A stretch of DNA of 64,000 bases, taken from positions 1 through 64,000 of the IMG/VR virus record IMGVR_UViG_3300025030_000062; one strand, written 5' to 3'. Shown piece after piece: positions 29,309 through 39,616 of this stretch (positions are counted from its first letter, which is position 1; every line of letters begins with the position of its first letter). The translations under genes were made by a program, and so were the position numbers. The notes beneath the pieces were generated by a model. The model was not told where the DNA came from. It made no database searches and saw only the letters and a program-made list of their open reading frames with translations. Origin of the DNA: a virus.

Positions 29309-32300
29309 TGGCTGATGATATCAAGATTAGTATTGGTGCAAATACTGATAACTTTCAAACTGGTATTGACAAGGCGTTTAAAACAGTAAGTGAATTTGGA
29401 AATAAGAACAAAGAATTAGCCTCCCTTACAGATGTTGCTTTTAGGCAGTTGTCTAAAATAGCAGCGTCTACGGCGGGTAGTGTTCAAGCCTCGTTTAACG
29501 AGCTTAGTGTTAAATCCGACGCTTCTATGAAAGCTATGGAAGTTAGTTTAAACAAAGCAAGTGCTGCGTTTAACGTCGCATTTAATAAAATAGTTGCTGA
29601 TGCTAACACTAGTAGTAATGATGTTGAAAGAGCGTTTAGAAAACTAGGCGAACTGAACGCTACCTTGGATGCTTCAACGCTTAAGAATGAGTTTAAGACT
29701 TTAGGTATTGAGTCGGCTGCGTCTATTGAAGCTGCTAAACTCAAGATTCAGAACGCATTCGAAGAAATTAAACTGAGCGGTACTAAATCCCCACAAGATG
29801 TAACTCGCGCTCATGAAGCAATGGTTGCAAAGATTACTGAGCTTGACAATTTATTAGTAACGTCTGCCGAGAAAGTTGCTGCTGCTAGAAAGCTGTCTCT
29901 TCAAGAAATGAAAGCTACTGAGCAAGCCTTGTATGCAACTCAAGGTATGCAAGGTGAATTTGCTGCTAGCAAGTTGATAGGTCAACAGCAAGCAGGTTCT
30001 TCGTTCGCTAACGAACTTAAAGCTCAGATGGAAAGCAACGCTCAGTTTGCAAAACTCGCTGCTGAGAAAGTTAATATTGCTCATGATGAAGCTTTAGCTG
30101 AAATCAAGGTATATGAGCAAGCTGCACAAATGAATCAGAAGTTTGATTACGATAAGATTCGTTCGGCAAAAGCTGTCGCTGATGCGAAGATAAAAGCTTT
30201 GCATGACACAATGCTGGTTGAAAAAGCTGCTTATGCTTCACAGACAATGAGTAGTGCTGACGCGGCTGCTAAATTAATTGGTCAACCGTTAGCAGGTTCT
30301 GGTTTTTCCAATACCTTGAAAACTCAGATGGAAGAAGCTGCTAGATTAAACGAGCTTATGGTTCGTGAAATGGCTTCTTACGCTGCTGCTGCGATGCAGG
30401 GTGAAGCTGCTGCTGCAAAGCTCACAGGTCAATTACAAGCAGGTTCTGGCTTTGCAGCACAGTTGAAAGCTCAGATGGAAGGTGTTGCTCAAGAAACCGA
30501 ACTGAGTGCAAAACGCTTTAAAGAACTCGCTGCTGCTGAAGAATACGCACTTAGAAACAAGGGTGCGAACACCGACAGACTTCAAGGCTCCTTTGACGTT
30601 CTCGGCCTGAAATCCTCGCTGAACATTGAAGCTGAACGTGCTAAGGTTATTGCTGCATTCGATAAGATTAAAGTTTCTGGTGTGGCAAGTGCAAATGAAA
30701 TCAAGCAAGCTCATGTCGCAATGAAGCGTAAGCTTGATGAAATTGAGGGTGTGAAACCTCCTGCTGATAAACATGCTCACAGCATCAATCTTTTAAGTTT
30801 AGCTTCCATTGCAGCAATCGCTAAAGTTCAAATTTTATACTCGTTAATCAATCAGACAATGAGTTTGATTGGTAGCTTACCTAGCACTGCTATAGATGCT
30901 ATTGAAACTTTCCAGTCTTCAATGATCAAAAACGCTGCTGTTATTACCTCTATGGGCGGTGGTGTAGCTGATATTGGTAAAGCTTACCAGGAGAACAAAA
31001 AGTACGCCGAAGCTGTTCAGAACGTGCTTGTTAAGATGGATGCTCACACTATAGCATCTTATAAACAACTTCAATTGATGAATGACGCCTTTGTTAATCA
31101 AGGTGTGTTCATTGACATTAATAACAAGAAACAACTTCAGGGTTATCAGAACACTGCTAACGCCTTGGCTACTATTTCTGCTGGTATGTCAAACCCTGAT
31201 ATGCAGTTCAGCCAGGAAATACGCGGCCTGCTGAACGGTGAAGATAAGCCTACTAACATGCTGTTCAGGCAATTGAAGGCCATTGATCCGCTCTTGAAGG
31301 ATCACTTGGCTGATTGGAAGAAGATTGCTGCTGAAACCGGTAATGCGGGTTACGTGCTTGAGAAGCTTGGGCCGCTGCTTGTTGGTTATGCTGCTGCGTC
31401 CGGTGATATTGATTCGCTTTGGACTACTGTTAAATCTACCATGAGCACTATCAGGGATGAAGTGCTGCGTGGTGGATTGAAAGAAGGGTTTGAAGAGATA
31501 GTTGTTCAGATGAAGGAGATTGCTAAGCAAGCAAATGATAACAAAGAAAAGATTCAAGCAATGCTTAAAGATGGCTTCGGTTGGGCTAAAGTAGCAGCAG
31601 AGTACTTATGGAATGTGGGCAAAGCGGCTGCTTATCTCGCTGAGCCTGCAATTTGGTTAGGTATATCTGCTGGTATTATTAAAGTAGCTACGTCTATGAC
31701 AACGCTTACTTCTGAAATTACTTTAGCTACTGCTGGTTTGAACATATTGGTTGCTGGTTTGATTGCGGCTGCTGCTTATACAGGTAAAGAATATTTTAAA
31801 GCTGAAGAAATGGAGTCGCGGCTTAATAATATTAAATCAATGTCGGTTGATGGTACTAAAGGTTCGCTTGCTGCTGGTTTGCAGCGTGAACGAGTAGATC
31901 GTCTTACTACAACTGATTTAGAAAAGATTCTTAAGTCTAATCCTTTAGCTTCTGATGCAGAAATTGCAGAGTGGGTCAAAGCTGGTGCGATTAAGAAGTC
32001 TTCGTTAGGGGATAAAGGTGACGCTGCTACTATTCTAGGCTCTGTTGGTTTATCTGTAGACCAAAGAGCTATAGAAGCAATGAAAGATGACGCTATTGCC
32101 GCTAAAGCGCCTAAGATTCCTAAAGCGCCGAAAGGCGGCGGTGACGTTACTGATCTTAAAAACAACGCTACATCTGCTGACAATGCATATCTTGCTTACT
32201 CCAAAGCGTTTGATGAAAGAGTTGCGACGCAAACTGAGATTGCTAACAACAATCTTATTGAGATTAACCGTCAAAGTTACGAATGGGGCTTGATTGACCT

Positions 32301-33789
32301 TAAGACTTACTTGAATGAGAAAGCAAGACTTACCGAGTCTTCGCTTCAAGCTGACGTTGAGGCTAAAAGAAGTGAACTTAAAGATGCCGAAACTCATCAG
32401 AAAGAGGCATATTCTAAAGAAATAACTAACAAAAAAGGTGTTAGGAACTTTGACGCTGAAGCTTTAGCACAAACTAAAGCTGATACTAAAGTAGAGCAAG
32501 CTCAAAAGGCGCTTATTGAGGTTGAAGGAAAGCTTGCTGATACTAAGATTAAGAATGCTGATTCTGGAAAGCTTGCTACTATAACTTCTATTCGCGGTTA
32601 TCAGGAAGAACGAATCGCTTTCCTTGAAATGCAGAACGATTTCACAGGTGCTACTGCGATTCGTAAGAAGCTGATGGAAGAAGATGTTCGCAGACTCCAG
32701 ATGGTGGCTGATACTTATAGTGAGAATGATGAAATAAGATTAGTTGCTATTGCTGCACTTGCGGCTGCTAAAGCTTTGGATGCTAATGATACCGATGTTG
32801 CTATTTATAAACAGACTGAAGGTTATAAACAGCTTCAGATTCAAATTCTTGAGATGACTGGACAGTATGAAAAAGCTGCTATTGCAAGGCGTGCTTTTGA
32901 ACAGTCTAGCCCCACTTACAATAACTTAACACCTGAAGAACAAGCAGAGCGCGATAAGCTTTCCGCTTTTGATGTGTCGCAAGGTCAAGCGAAAGATAAG
33001 CAACGTATTTGGGATAACGCTTCTAAAATGCAATCGGCTTTTGGCGGTGCTAACTACGGCTCTCAGATTGCTGGTATTGATAGCGAATACGATGCAGAAA
33101 GTCAGAAGTTGCGTGATACGTATGCAACACAGCTTATTGACAAGAAAAAGTTCGACGAAGAAATGCTTCAACTTGATAAGCAATACGCGGCTCAGAAAGC
33201 AGCGTTAGGTCTGTCTATTGTTGAAAATTCTTTAAACATCGCAAAGCAAGGTTTTGCTGATAGTAAGGCAATGCAAGTTGTTATCTTAGCAATGGAAACT
33301 TCAATTGCAATTGCAAGAATAATGATGAATTCTGCTGTTGCTAAGAGCGCAGCAATCGCATCTGCTCAGATGGCTGGTCCTTTAAGTCCTGCAATGGAAG
33401 CTGCTGCGATATCGCGTATTAGTGCTTACGAAGCAATGTCAATCGGCTTAGTTATGGCCGGTGGCGCGATCCAGGGAATGCAAATCGCAGGAGGCCGCGC
33501 CAACGGTGGATCGGTAATCGCGGGTCAAACTTACGTTGTCAACGAAAATCGTGCGTCTCAGGGTCCAGAATACTTTACTCCCGGTGTAAATGGTGTTATA
33601 ACACCGGCTAGCAAGCTTGGTGGCTCTACTTACGCGCCGGTTTATAACATTGATGCTCGTAACTCTACATTAAATGAGCAACAGATTACTTCAATAGTTA
33701 AAAGAGCGAACGAAACAACCAAAGCTGAAATACTTAATTCAATGAATCGTGGTGGAGAGTTTGCACTTGCTTCAGGGAGGGTACGTTGA
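29308..33789 (+). CDS. Tail tape measure protein
   Basis: A 1493-residue tape measure, which sets tail length and helps DNA cross the cell envelope. The first 490 residues are charged, helical and repetitive: the phrase KL-x-GQ-x-x-AGS-x-F (with a following LKxQME) occurs three times (about nt 29965, 30268 and 30417), and a 'LGxxSxxxIEAxxxKV' unit twice. Hydrophobic segments lie at about 495-525, 770-830 and 1315-1345, as expected for membrane insertion. By the usual 1.5 A per residue rule the tail would be about 220 nm long (rough estimate). Confidence 0.92.
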   Translation: MADDIKISIGANTDNFQTGIDKAFKTVSEFGNKNKELASLTDVAFRQLSKIAASTAGSVQASFNELSVKSDASMKAMEVSLNKASAAFNVAFNKIVADANTSSNDVERAFRKLGELNATLDASTLKNEFKTLGIESAASIEAAKLKIQNAFEEIKLSGTKSPQDVTRAHEAMVAKITELDNLLVTSAEKVAAARKLSLQEMKATEQALYATQGMQGEFAASKLIGQQQAGSSFANELKAQMESNAQFAKLAAEKVNIAHDEALAEIKVYEQAAQMNQKFDYDKIRSAKAVADAKIKALHDTMLVEKAAYASQTMSSADAAAKLIGQPLAGSGFSNTLKTQMEEAARLNELMVREMASYAAAAMQGEAAAAKLTGQLQAGSGFAAQLKAQMEGVAQETELSAKRFKELAAAEEYALRNKGANTDRLQGSFDVLGLKSSLNIEAERAKVIAAFDKIKVSGVASANEIKQAHVAMKRKLDEIEGVKPPADKHAHSINLLSLASIAAIAKVQILYSLINQTMSLIGSLPSTAIDAIETFQSSMIKNAAVITSMGGGVADIGKAYQENKKYAEAVQNVLVKMDAHTIASYKQLQLMNDAFVNQGVFIDINNKKQLQGYQNTANALATISAGMSNPDMQFSQEIRGLLNGEDKPTNMLFRQLKAIDPLLKDHLADWKKIAAETGNAGYVLEKLGPLLVGYAAASGDIDSLWTTVKSTMSTIRDEVLRGGLKEGFEEIVVQMKEIAKQANDNKEKIQAMLKDGFGWAKVAAEYLWNVGKAAAYLAEPAIWLGISAGIIKVATSMTTLTSEITLATAGLNILVAGLIAAAAYTGKEYFKAEEMESRLNNIKSMSVDGTKGSLAAGLQRERVDRLTTTDLEKILKSNPLASDAEIAEWVKAGAIKKSSLGDKGDAATILGSVGLSVDQRAIEAMKDDAIAAKAPKIPKAPKGGGDVTDLKNNATSADNAYLAYSKAFDERVATQTEIANNNLIEINRQSYEWGLIDLKTYLNEKARLTESSLQADVEAKRSELKDAETHQKEAYSKEITNKKGVRNFDAEALAQTKADTKVEQAQKALIEVEGKLADTKIKNADSGKLATITSIRGYQEERIAFLEMQNDFTGATAIRKKLMEEDVRRLQMVADTYSENDEIRLVAIAALAAAKALDANDTDVAIYKQTEGYKQLQIQILEMTGQYEKAAIARRAFEQSSPTYNNLTPEEQAERDKLSAFDVSQGQAKDKQRIWDNASKMQSAFGGANYGSQIAGIDSEYDAESQKLRDTYATQLIDKKKFDEEMLQLDKQYAAQKAALGLSIVENSLNIAKQGFADSKAMQVVILAMETSIAIARIMMNSAVAKSAAIASAQMAGPLSPAMEAAAISRISAYEAMSIGLVMAGGAIQGMQIAGGRANGGSVIAGQTYVVNENRASQGPEYFTPGVNGVITPASKLGGSTYAPVYNIDARNSTLNEQQITSIVKRANETTKAEILNSMNRGGEFALASGRVR

Positions 33790-34394
33790 CCATACTAAGT
33801 TTGCCCACATTTAGTAGAACAGCACCGTCCTTTCAGACATTTTCATTGATGCCTAATACGGCTAGTTTCACTTCTCCGCTCAACGGTGCAGTTCAGACTT
33901 CTGAACTTCCTGGTGCAAGGTGGGTGTCAACATTTGGTTGGAATGGTTTGACTGATTTAGATGTTCGTATTTTGAAAGCATGGCTCAACAAGCTCTCAGG
34001 GCGAGCAGGCCGCTTCTACCTCACCGACTATACGCACAAAACACCGTCAGGAACGGCCCAAGGTTCGCCTGTAGTCAACGGGGCGAGCCAGACAGGTCGT
34101 ACCCTTGTCACGTCAGGATGGACGCCAAATCAGACCGCCTTGCTCCTTCCTGGCGATTATTTTAGTGTTGGCTCTCAGCTTTGCGTGATTACCGAAACTG
34201 CTTCGGCTGACGGTAGTGGTAATGCTACGCTGACTTTTGAACCTCCGCTTAGGTTAAGTCCTAGCAATGCGCTTACTGTCGTAACCGCTTCCCCTAAATG
34301 TATAATGATGCTTGAAGATGATAAACAAGACAACTTTCCGTTTCAGGAAAAGAATAACTCTTCCGTCTCAATCAAATGCTTGGAGATGTTCTAA
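33786..34394 (+). CDS. Distal/minor tail protein
   Basis: A 202-residue protein between tape measure and hub genes. TTG 33786 overlaps the tape measure stop and follows GGGAGGG. Pattern: LPGARWVSTFGWNGLTDLDVRILKAWLNKLSGRAGRFYL-type core then C-terminal beta strands ending in CIMMLEDD. This resembles a minor tail family found between tape measure and baseplate hub. A sub-region at about 33990-34160 is noticeably GC-rich with different codons, perhaps a recent segmental exchange. Confidence 0.7.
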   Translation: MTILSLPTFSRTAPSFQTFSLMPNTASFTSPLNGAVQTSELPGARWVSTFGWNGLTDLDVRILKAWLNKLSGRAGRFYLTDYTHKTPSGTAQGSPVVNGASQTGRTLVTSGWTPNQTALLLPGDYFSVGSQLCVITETASADGSGNATLTFEPPLRLSPSNALTVVTASPKCIMMLEDDKQDNFPFQEKNNSSVSIKCLEMF

Positions 34395-35477
34395 GTGCGA
34401 AGCTTAACTGCATCAGCGAAAAACGCATTTTCACAACTGAACTTTCCATCTTTGGCTCTAGTTGAACTAGACTTTGCTGATGGGTTTGTGAGAGTTTGTA
34501 ATGCTGCTTATACTTTTAATTGGGATTCGAAGGGCAATTTAATTACAGATACTGAAGCTCTTTCTTCTCATACTTTATATACGGTAGGTTTGTCGTCTGA
34601 AATAACTGATTTAGGTTCTAGTATTTCAAACGGCGTTGCTCATGTTTATTTTTCTCGTACCGGTACAAGCGGCTCTGATCGAAGAATAAGAACATCAAAT
34701 GGAAGTTATTCTATATCAGTTGATAAGACTCAAGTTTCCACGCTCACATTTGATTTTAAACAAGTACAGGGTTTTGTTGATTTTTATGCACTAGGTTCTG
34801 CTGTTGACGATCAAGCTAATTCACACTCCCGAATTTTTACGATTGCTTCAAACGGAACAATAACCGCTTATTCAGGGTGCTTGATTTCGGATCAAATTGT
34901 TCTTGAAAATGGATTTACACGCATTTCTGTGAAGATTCCAGCTTCTTTTTGGACAGGTTCGGGTGCAACTTTTTATATTTTTGTAGGTGGTGGTTGGACT
35001 ACTGTTGAGACAAAAGAATATTACTACACTAATCCGACGTTTGTTCAAGACGGAACTCAGTGGCTCGGTATCGGTACGCTAGGTTCAATTGAAGCAATTA
35101 CTGAAGGAACTGCGTTACAAATGTACGGTTGTCAATTAACTCTTTCTGGTATTCCTCCTGAAGTTATCAGTGAGGCATTTACCCAAACTTATCAGGGCCG
35201 TTCTGCTACAATCTGGCTTGCACCTTTGACCGAAGATTATGTTATAATTGCCGATCCTGTTGTAGTGTTCAAAGGTAGAATGGATACAATGGATATTGCT
35301 TTAGGTGAGACTTGTACTGTAACCGTTAGTGTTGAAAGTCGCCTTGTTGATTGGGAGCGTCCTAGAATTAGACGTTTTAACGATGAAGATCAGCGTAGCG
35401 AATATCCGAATGATCGTGGATTTAGATATGTTGATCAGATGATACAGAAAGATTTGAAATGGAACCGGAGTAATTAA
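34395..35477 (+). CDS. Minor tail / hub protein with inserted domain
   Basis: A 360-residue protein. The conserved parts are N-terminal (ALVELDFADGFVRVCNAAYTF, residues 21-41) and C-terminal (LGIGTLGSIEAITEG, LSGIPPEVISEAF, YQGRSATIWLAPL, KGRMDTMDIAL, WERPRIRRFNDEDQ, GFRYVDQM), as in DUF2163-like hub proteins. Residues about 45-215 do not belong to that family: a beta-rich Ser/Thr-rich domain that looks carbohydrate-binding-like, inserted between the first strands. Start GTG 34395 follows the previous stop directly. Confidence 0.75.
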   Translation: MRSLTASAKNAFSQLNFPSLALVELDFADGFVRVCNAAYTFNWDSKGNLITDTEALSSHTLYTVGLSSEITDLGSSISNGVAHVYFSRTGTSGSDRRIRTSNGSYSISVDKTQVSTLTFDFKQVQGFVDFYALGSAVDDQANSHSRIFTIASNGTITAYSGCLISDQIVLENGFTRISVKIPASFWTGSGATFYIFVGGGWTTVETKEYYYTNPTFVQDGTQWLGIGTLGSIEAITEGTALQMYGCQLTLSGIPPEVISEAFTQTYQGRSATIWLAPLTEDYVIIADPVVVFKGRMDTMDIALGETCTVTVSVESRLVDWERPRIRRFNDEDQRSEYPNDRGFRYVDQMIQKDLKWNRSN

Positions 35478-35882
35478 ATGAGACATCAAGATTGGCCTAA
35501 AAGGTTTAATGCTTTGGTTCAATCAGCTTCAAACAGGCCTTTTGTGTGGGGAAAACACGATTGCTGCTTGTTTGCAGCTGATGTTGTTTATGAATTAACT
35601 GGTATTGATCATGCTCAGTTTTTGCGCGGTAGATATAAAACTCATCTAGGTGCAGCCAGAATTGTAAAGAAACTAGGTGGTGTTAAAGCTATTGCTGTAA
35701 ATGCTCTAGGTGATGAAATTCAGCCGTTGTTAGCCCAAAGAGGTGACATTGTGCTTATAAAAACTAAAGAGTTTGGTGATACTTTGGCTGTGTGTGCCGG
35801 TGAATACTGCCTTGCACCTGGATATGATGGCTTAGCTAAGGTTTCTATTAAAGAAGCTGTTGATGCGTGGAGGGTTGTTTAA
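35478..35882 (+). CDS. NlpC/P60-like (DUF6950) tail peptidase
   Basis: A 134-residue protein with WGKHDCCLFAADVV (24-37), where a Cys after HDC should be the nucleophile, and QRGDIVLIKTK (87-97) leading to the later catalytic region. Such proteins at the tail tip open peptidoglycan during DNA entry. Starts immediately after the hub gene stop. Confidence 0.75.
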   Translation: MRHQDWPKRFNALVQSASNRPFVWGKHDCCLFAADVVYELTGIDHAQFLRGRYKTHLGAARIVKKLGGVKAIAVNALGDEIQPLLAQRGDIVLIKTKEFGDTLAVCAGEYCLAPGYDGLAKVSIKEAVDAWRVV

Positions 35883-38800
35883 TGCCTCCTTTAGCGGCGG
35901 CTGTTGCTGCTTATCTATCAGTTTCTACAGCAATGGCATATATGGTAATAGTCAGTGCTGTTCTGACGCTAGCCTCTGTAGCTTACTCAGCTTATATGAT
36001 GGCTACAATGGAAGCGCCTGCTCAACCTGACGCTTCTAAACGCTTGCAAACTGTGCGTTCATCTGTACAGCCTCATAGGGTTATCTACGGCGAGTGCATG
36101 ACAAGCGGGGTGCTCGTCTATGCTCAGACTCATTCAATTGATCCTTCTACTGGCGAACTGGACAACGAAGGTGAGAACAAATACATATCACTAGTTGTTG
36201 CTTTTACTGGTCATGAAGTTGAAGAAATAAAAGAAGTTTGGTTTAACGATAAAATTTCTTCAGATTCTGTGTTCATTAAACATGTTAATGCTGTTCCGGC
36301 TGAAGGATATTTTGTAGGAGGTAGTGATTCTGATCCTATAGGAACTTTTGTCGAAACTAAAGCCGCTATTCCTGAACACGATGAAGTTTACGCTACTGTT
36401 TTCAAATACACTGGTACTGCAACTCAAGAAGCAAATGATTTTCTTATAAGTCTTCCGGCTAAACCTTCTAATATTGTTTCTAAAAACCCAACGTCAGGTT
36501 TAAATGATCTAGTTATTAATAATTTTGATGGTTCTCCTTTAGGTCCTTATAATCAGCAAGGAATGTGTTCTATAACTTTAACTGTTACTGATACAGACCC
36601 TTCAGGCGATACAGTTAGTTGGGTTCAAGATATCTATACTTCAGAAGGACTGGTAGCAAATAACGCTTCTGGTACGTTTGTAATGCCTGGACCTGATACA
36701 GCAATTTCATTGGCTAATGGAATTGTTTTATGGTTCGGTTCTTATGACGGTAGCGGAAACGGCATTAGAAACAATACAGGTCACAGTATCGGTCAAATTT
36801 GGGAAATTCGAGCCTTTGACGGCGCTCCTTGGACTTCGGAATGCAGATTACAAGGAAGATCGTATGTTGTCGCTACTTTGGAGTACAGTGATAAAGCATT
36901 TCCTACAGGCTTGCCTAATATCAAAGCTTTGATAAAAGGTAACAATCAAATTTATGATCCTCGTACTGATACAACAGGTTATAGTGACAATTGGGCTTTG
37001 TGCGTTCGTGATTATCTTACAAAACCTTATGGTTTAAATGCGCCTGTTTCTGATATTAATGAAACAACTGCTATTGCAGCGGCTAACATTTGTGATGAAT
37101 CTATTGAACTTGCTAATAGCGGTAGTCAGAATCGTTATACTATAAACGGTTCATTCACTTTAGATAAAACGCCTACCTCTATCATGAACGAGATTTTAGC
37201 TACTGCTTACGGGGCTATTACTTGGACGCAAGGACAGTACAGAATCCTTCCAGCAGCGTTTTACGCGCCTGATTTGACGTTTCATGGCATGAATGCCAGC
37301 GTACCAGGGCTGACTGAATCTGATCTAAGAGGGCAACTTAAGGTTCGTCCTGCGCCGTCATTGAAAGATAAATTTAATGCCGTTAAAGGAACTTACGTTT
37401 CGCCTGAAACTTGGCAAATGGTGGACTTTCCTAAAGTTGGCAATGAGTTTTATCAGGATCAAGACGGTTATGAAATAGTAAAAGATGTTCAACTTACTTA
37501 CGTTACCAATTCTGTTAGAGCGCAGCGTATTGCTAAAATAATGCTTGAGAAAAGCAGACAAGGAATAATGGTTGATTTCCCTGCTAAATGGTCTGCATTT
37601 CCTTTAGCGGTGGGCGACGTTGTTCCTATTACCATTGCAAAACTCGGTTGGGATCAAAAGCTTTTTACTATAAGAGACTGGAAAATGCATTCTGAAGGAG
37701 GCGTTGACCTTAGTTTACAGGAAGAAGCTGAAGAGTGCTATGATTGGAATTTTGGCGAGGAAACAACTACTGATTTAGCGCAAGATACCTTATTGCCCGA
37801 TCCTAGATACGTTTCATTAGTTACAGGATTGGTGGTAGGAGAAGAGTTATACGCTACCAATGTGGGCAGCATTGTTAAGTCTCGTGTAATTTTAACTTGG
37901 AACAACATGGGACTTAGACAATACGAAGCTAATTACAAACCTTCTAATAATACTATTTGGACTCCACTTCCTTTAACTTTGGATACAACTTGTGTTGTTG
38001 ATGATACGATTCCCGGAACTTATAATTTTAGAGTTAGAGGAATGAACTTTTTAGGCGTATGGGGTGATTGGTCAACTATTAGTTATTTGGTGAAAGGCAA
38101 ACTTGCTCCACCTCCTAATGTTGATAGCTTTTTGATCACACCTCAACAAGACGGTACTAGAACACTAAGTTGGCTGATGCATAACGCTCCTTTAGACTTG
38201 GCTGGTTGGAGAATTAAGTTTAGACGTGGCACTGATGCTGGTTTGTGGTCTACTATGACTGCTTTGCATAGCGGTTTGCTGATATCTTCTCCTTTTGAAA
38301 GTAATCAATTGTCGGCAGGTGATTATGTTTTCGGCATTGTTGCTGTTGATACAACTGGTAACGAATCACTAAATCCGCTCTATATTCAAACTACGCTTCC
38401 TGATCCCCGAATGACAAATGTGTGGACATCATCTTTGAATATGGATGGAGATTGGCCTGGAATAAAGATAAACTGTTATGTAAATAGTGAAGGTGCTTTA
38501 GAAGCAAACGATATTTCTTCTTGGAATACAATACCTGCAACCTGGGCTGAATGGACTAGATGGAATTGGAATTCTTTTACAAGCTTTGTTTATGAAACTT
38601 CGTCTATAGATTTAGGTCATTCTTTATATTTTACACCTCAAGTCACAGCCTTTGGAGTAGGAAATATAACAATAGAAATGATTACTTCTTTGGACAATTC
38701 TTCTTGGAATAGTTGGAGTGTTTTAGAAAAAACGCAAGCTCGCTATGTTAAGTTTAAAGCGTCTGTAATTAGCAATGACGCTGAGTTATTTATTAACTTA

Positions 38801-39616
38801 TTTGCAAATTCAAGAGAATTTAACAACGCAACTTGGGCCAAAGCGCGCAGCTCTATTACGACCAATGCCGCTACCGCTCCTGACGGTACTGTTACCGCTG
38901 AAAAGCTAATTGCTGATACACAAGTAGAGCTTGCACATCATGTAAATCAGAGTGTTTCAGTCACTGCTGGAACATCGTACATTTTGGATGTGTGTGCAAA
39001 AGCCGGAGAATATCAGTATTTAGCGTTGCAGTTTTTGAACACTAACGGAGCATACGCAGGCAGTTTGGCTTATTTTGATTTATTGGCAGGAACGTTCACA
39101 AACTCTTCGTGTGATGCAGCGGGAATTGAGAATTTAGGTGACGGATGGTATCGCTGTTGGGCATCAGAAACAGCGATAGCAACCGTATCCGGTCTTCACT
39201 TGATAATGGTATGTAAGGATTATGCTGATGTATCTTTTACTGGCGACGGTACATCCGGGATATTTATATGGAACGGTCAACTACAAGTAAAACCATCTTC
39301 TGTTAGTACAACCAATCTGATAAATCTGTCTGAACTATCTGCGTACTTGATAGTAAAGCCGGTAATTGAAGAAGTTAACGATTTACCAACATCAAGTTTG
39401 ACTGGTTCGTATCGTATTGGAACCGGTGATGTTAGAATTCCTCTAACTGGTGATTATGATATCTTGAATCAGGTAAGTGTTACACTGCAAAATGTTGGGC
39501 CTGGGTGGAGTTGGCAGTTAATTGACAAAGATACGACATTAGGACCGCGGATTAAGATATTTGACGGACTTGCTGCTGCGGACTGTAATATCGATGCTTA
39601 TATTAAAGGGGTTTGA
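35882..39616 (+). CDS. Tip attachment protein (lambda gpJ-like)
   Basis: A 1244-residue tail tip protein from ATG 35882. Membrane-like N-terminus (AAYLSVSTAMAYMVIVSAVL), then the gpJ core: 'VRSSVQPHRVIYGECMTSGVL', 'SLVVAFTGHEVEEIKEVWFN', 'GLPNIKALIKG', 'DPRTD' and 'LRGQLKVRPAPSLKDKFNAV'. Fibronectin-like domains occupy about 640-860 and a lectin-like domain about 980-1150 (NNATWAKARSSITTNA and following). A segment near residues 190-310 is absent from compact gpJ relatives and may be an insert. It should recognise the host surface receptor. Confidence 0.85.
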   Translation: MPPLAAAVAAYLSVSTAMAYMVIVSAVLTLASVAYSAYMMATMEAPAQPDASKRLQTVRSSVQPHRVIYGECMTSGVLVYAQTHSIDPSTGELDNEGENKYISLVVAFTGHEVEEIKEVWFNDKISSDSVFIKHVNAVPAEGYFVGGSDSDPIGTFVETKAAIPEHDEVYATVFKYTGTATQEANDFLISLPAKPSNIVSKNPTSGLNDLVINNFDGSPLGPYNQQGMCSITLTVTDTDPSGDTVSWVQDIYTSEGLVANNASGTFVMPGPDTAISLANGIVLWFGSYDGSGNGIRNNTGHSIGQIWEIRAFDGAPWTSECRLQGRSYVVATLEYSDKAFPTGLPNIKALIKGNNQIYDPRTDTTGYSDNWALCVRDYLTKPYGLNAPVSDINETTAIAAANICDESIELANSGSQNRYTINGSFTLDKTPTSIMNEILATAYGAITWTQGQYRILPAAFYAPDLTFHGMNASVPGLTESDLRGQLKVRPAPSLKDKFNAVKGTYVSPETWQMVDFPKVGNEFYQDQDGYEIVKDVQLTYVTNSVRAQRIAKIMLEKSRQGIMVDFPAKWSAFPLAVGDVVPITIAKLGWDQKLFTIRDWKMHSEGGVDLSLQEEAEECYDWNFGEETTTDLAQDTLLPDPRYVSLVTGLVVGEELYATNVGSIVKSRVILTWNNMGLRQYEANYKPSNNTIWTPLPLTLDTTCVVDDTIPGTYNFRVRGMNFLGVWGDWSTISYLVKGKLAPPPNVDSFLITPQQDGTRTLSWLMHNAPLDLAGWRIKFRRGTDAGLWSTMTALHSGLLISSPFESNQLSAGDYVFGIVAVDTTGNESLNPLYIQTTLPDPRMTNVWTSSLNMDGDWPGIKINCYVNSEGALEANDISSWNTIPATWAEWTRWNWNSFTSFVYETSSIDLGHSLYFTPQVTAFGVGNITIEMITSLDNSSWNSWSVLEKTQARYVKFKASVISNDAELFINLFANSREFNNATWAKARSSITTNAATAPDGTVTAEKLIADTQVELAHHVNQSVSVTAGTSYILDVCAKAGEYQYLALQFLNTNGAYAGSLAYFDLLAGTFTNSSCDAAGIENLGDGWYRCWASETAIATVSGLHLIMVCKDYADVSFTGDGTSGIFIWNGQLQVKPSSVSTTNLINLSELSAYLIVKPVIEEVNDLPTSSLTGSYRIGTGDVRIPLTGDYDILNQVSVTLQNVGPGWSWQLIDKDTTLGPRIKIFDGLAAADCNIDAYIKGV

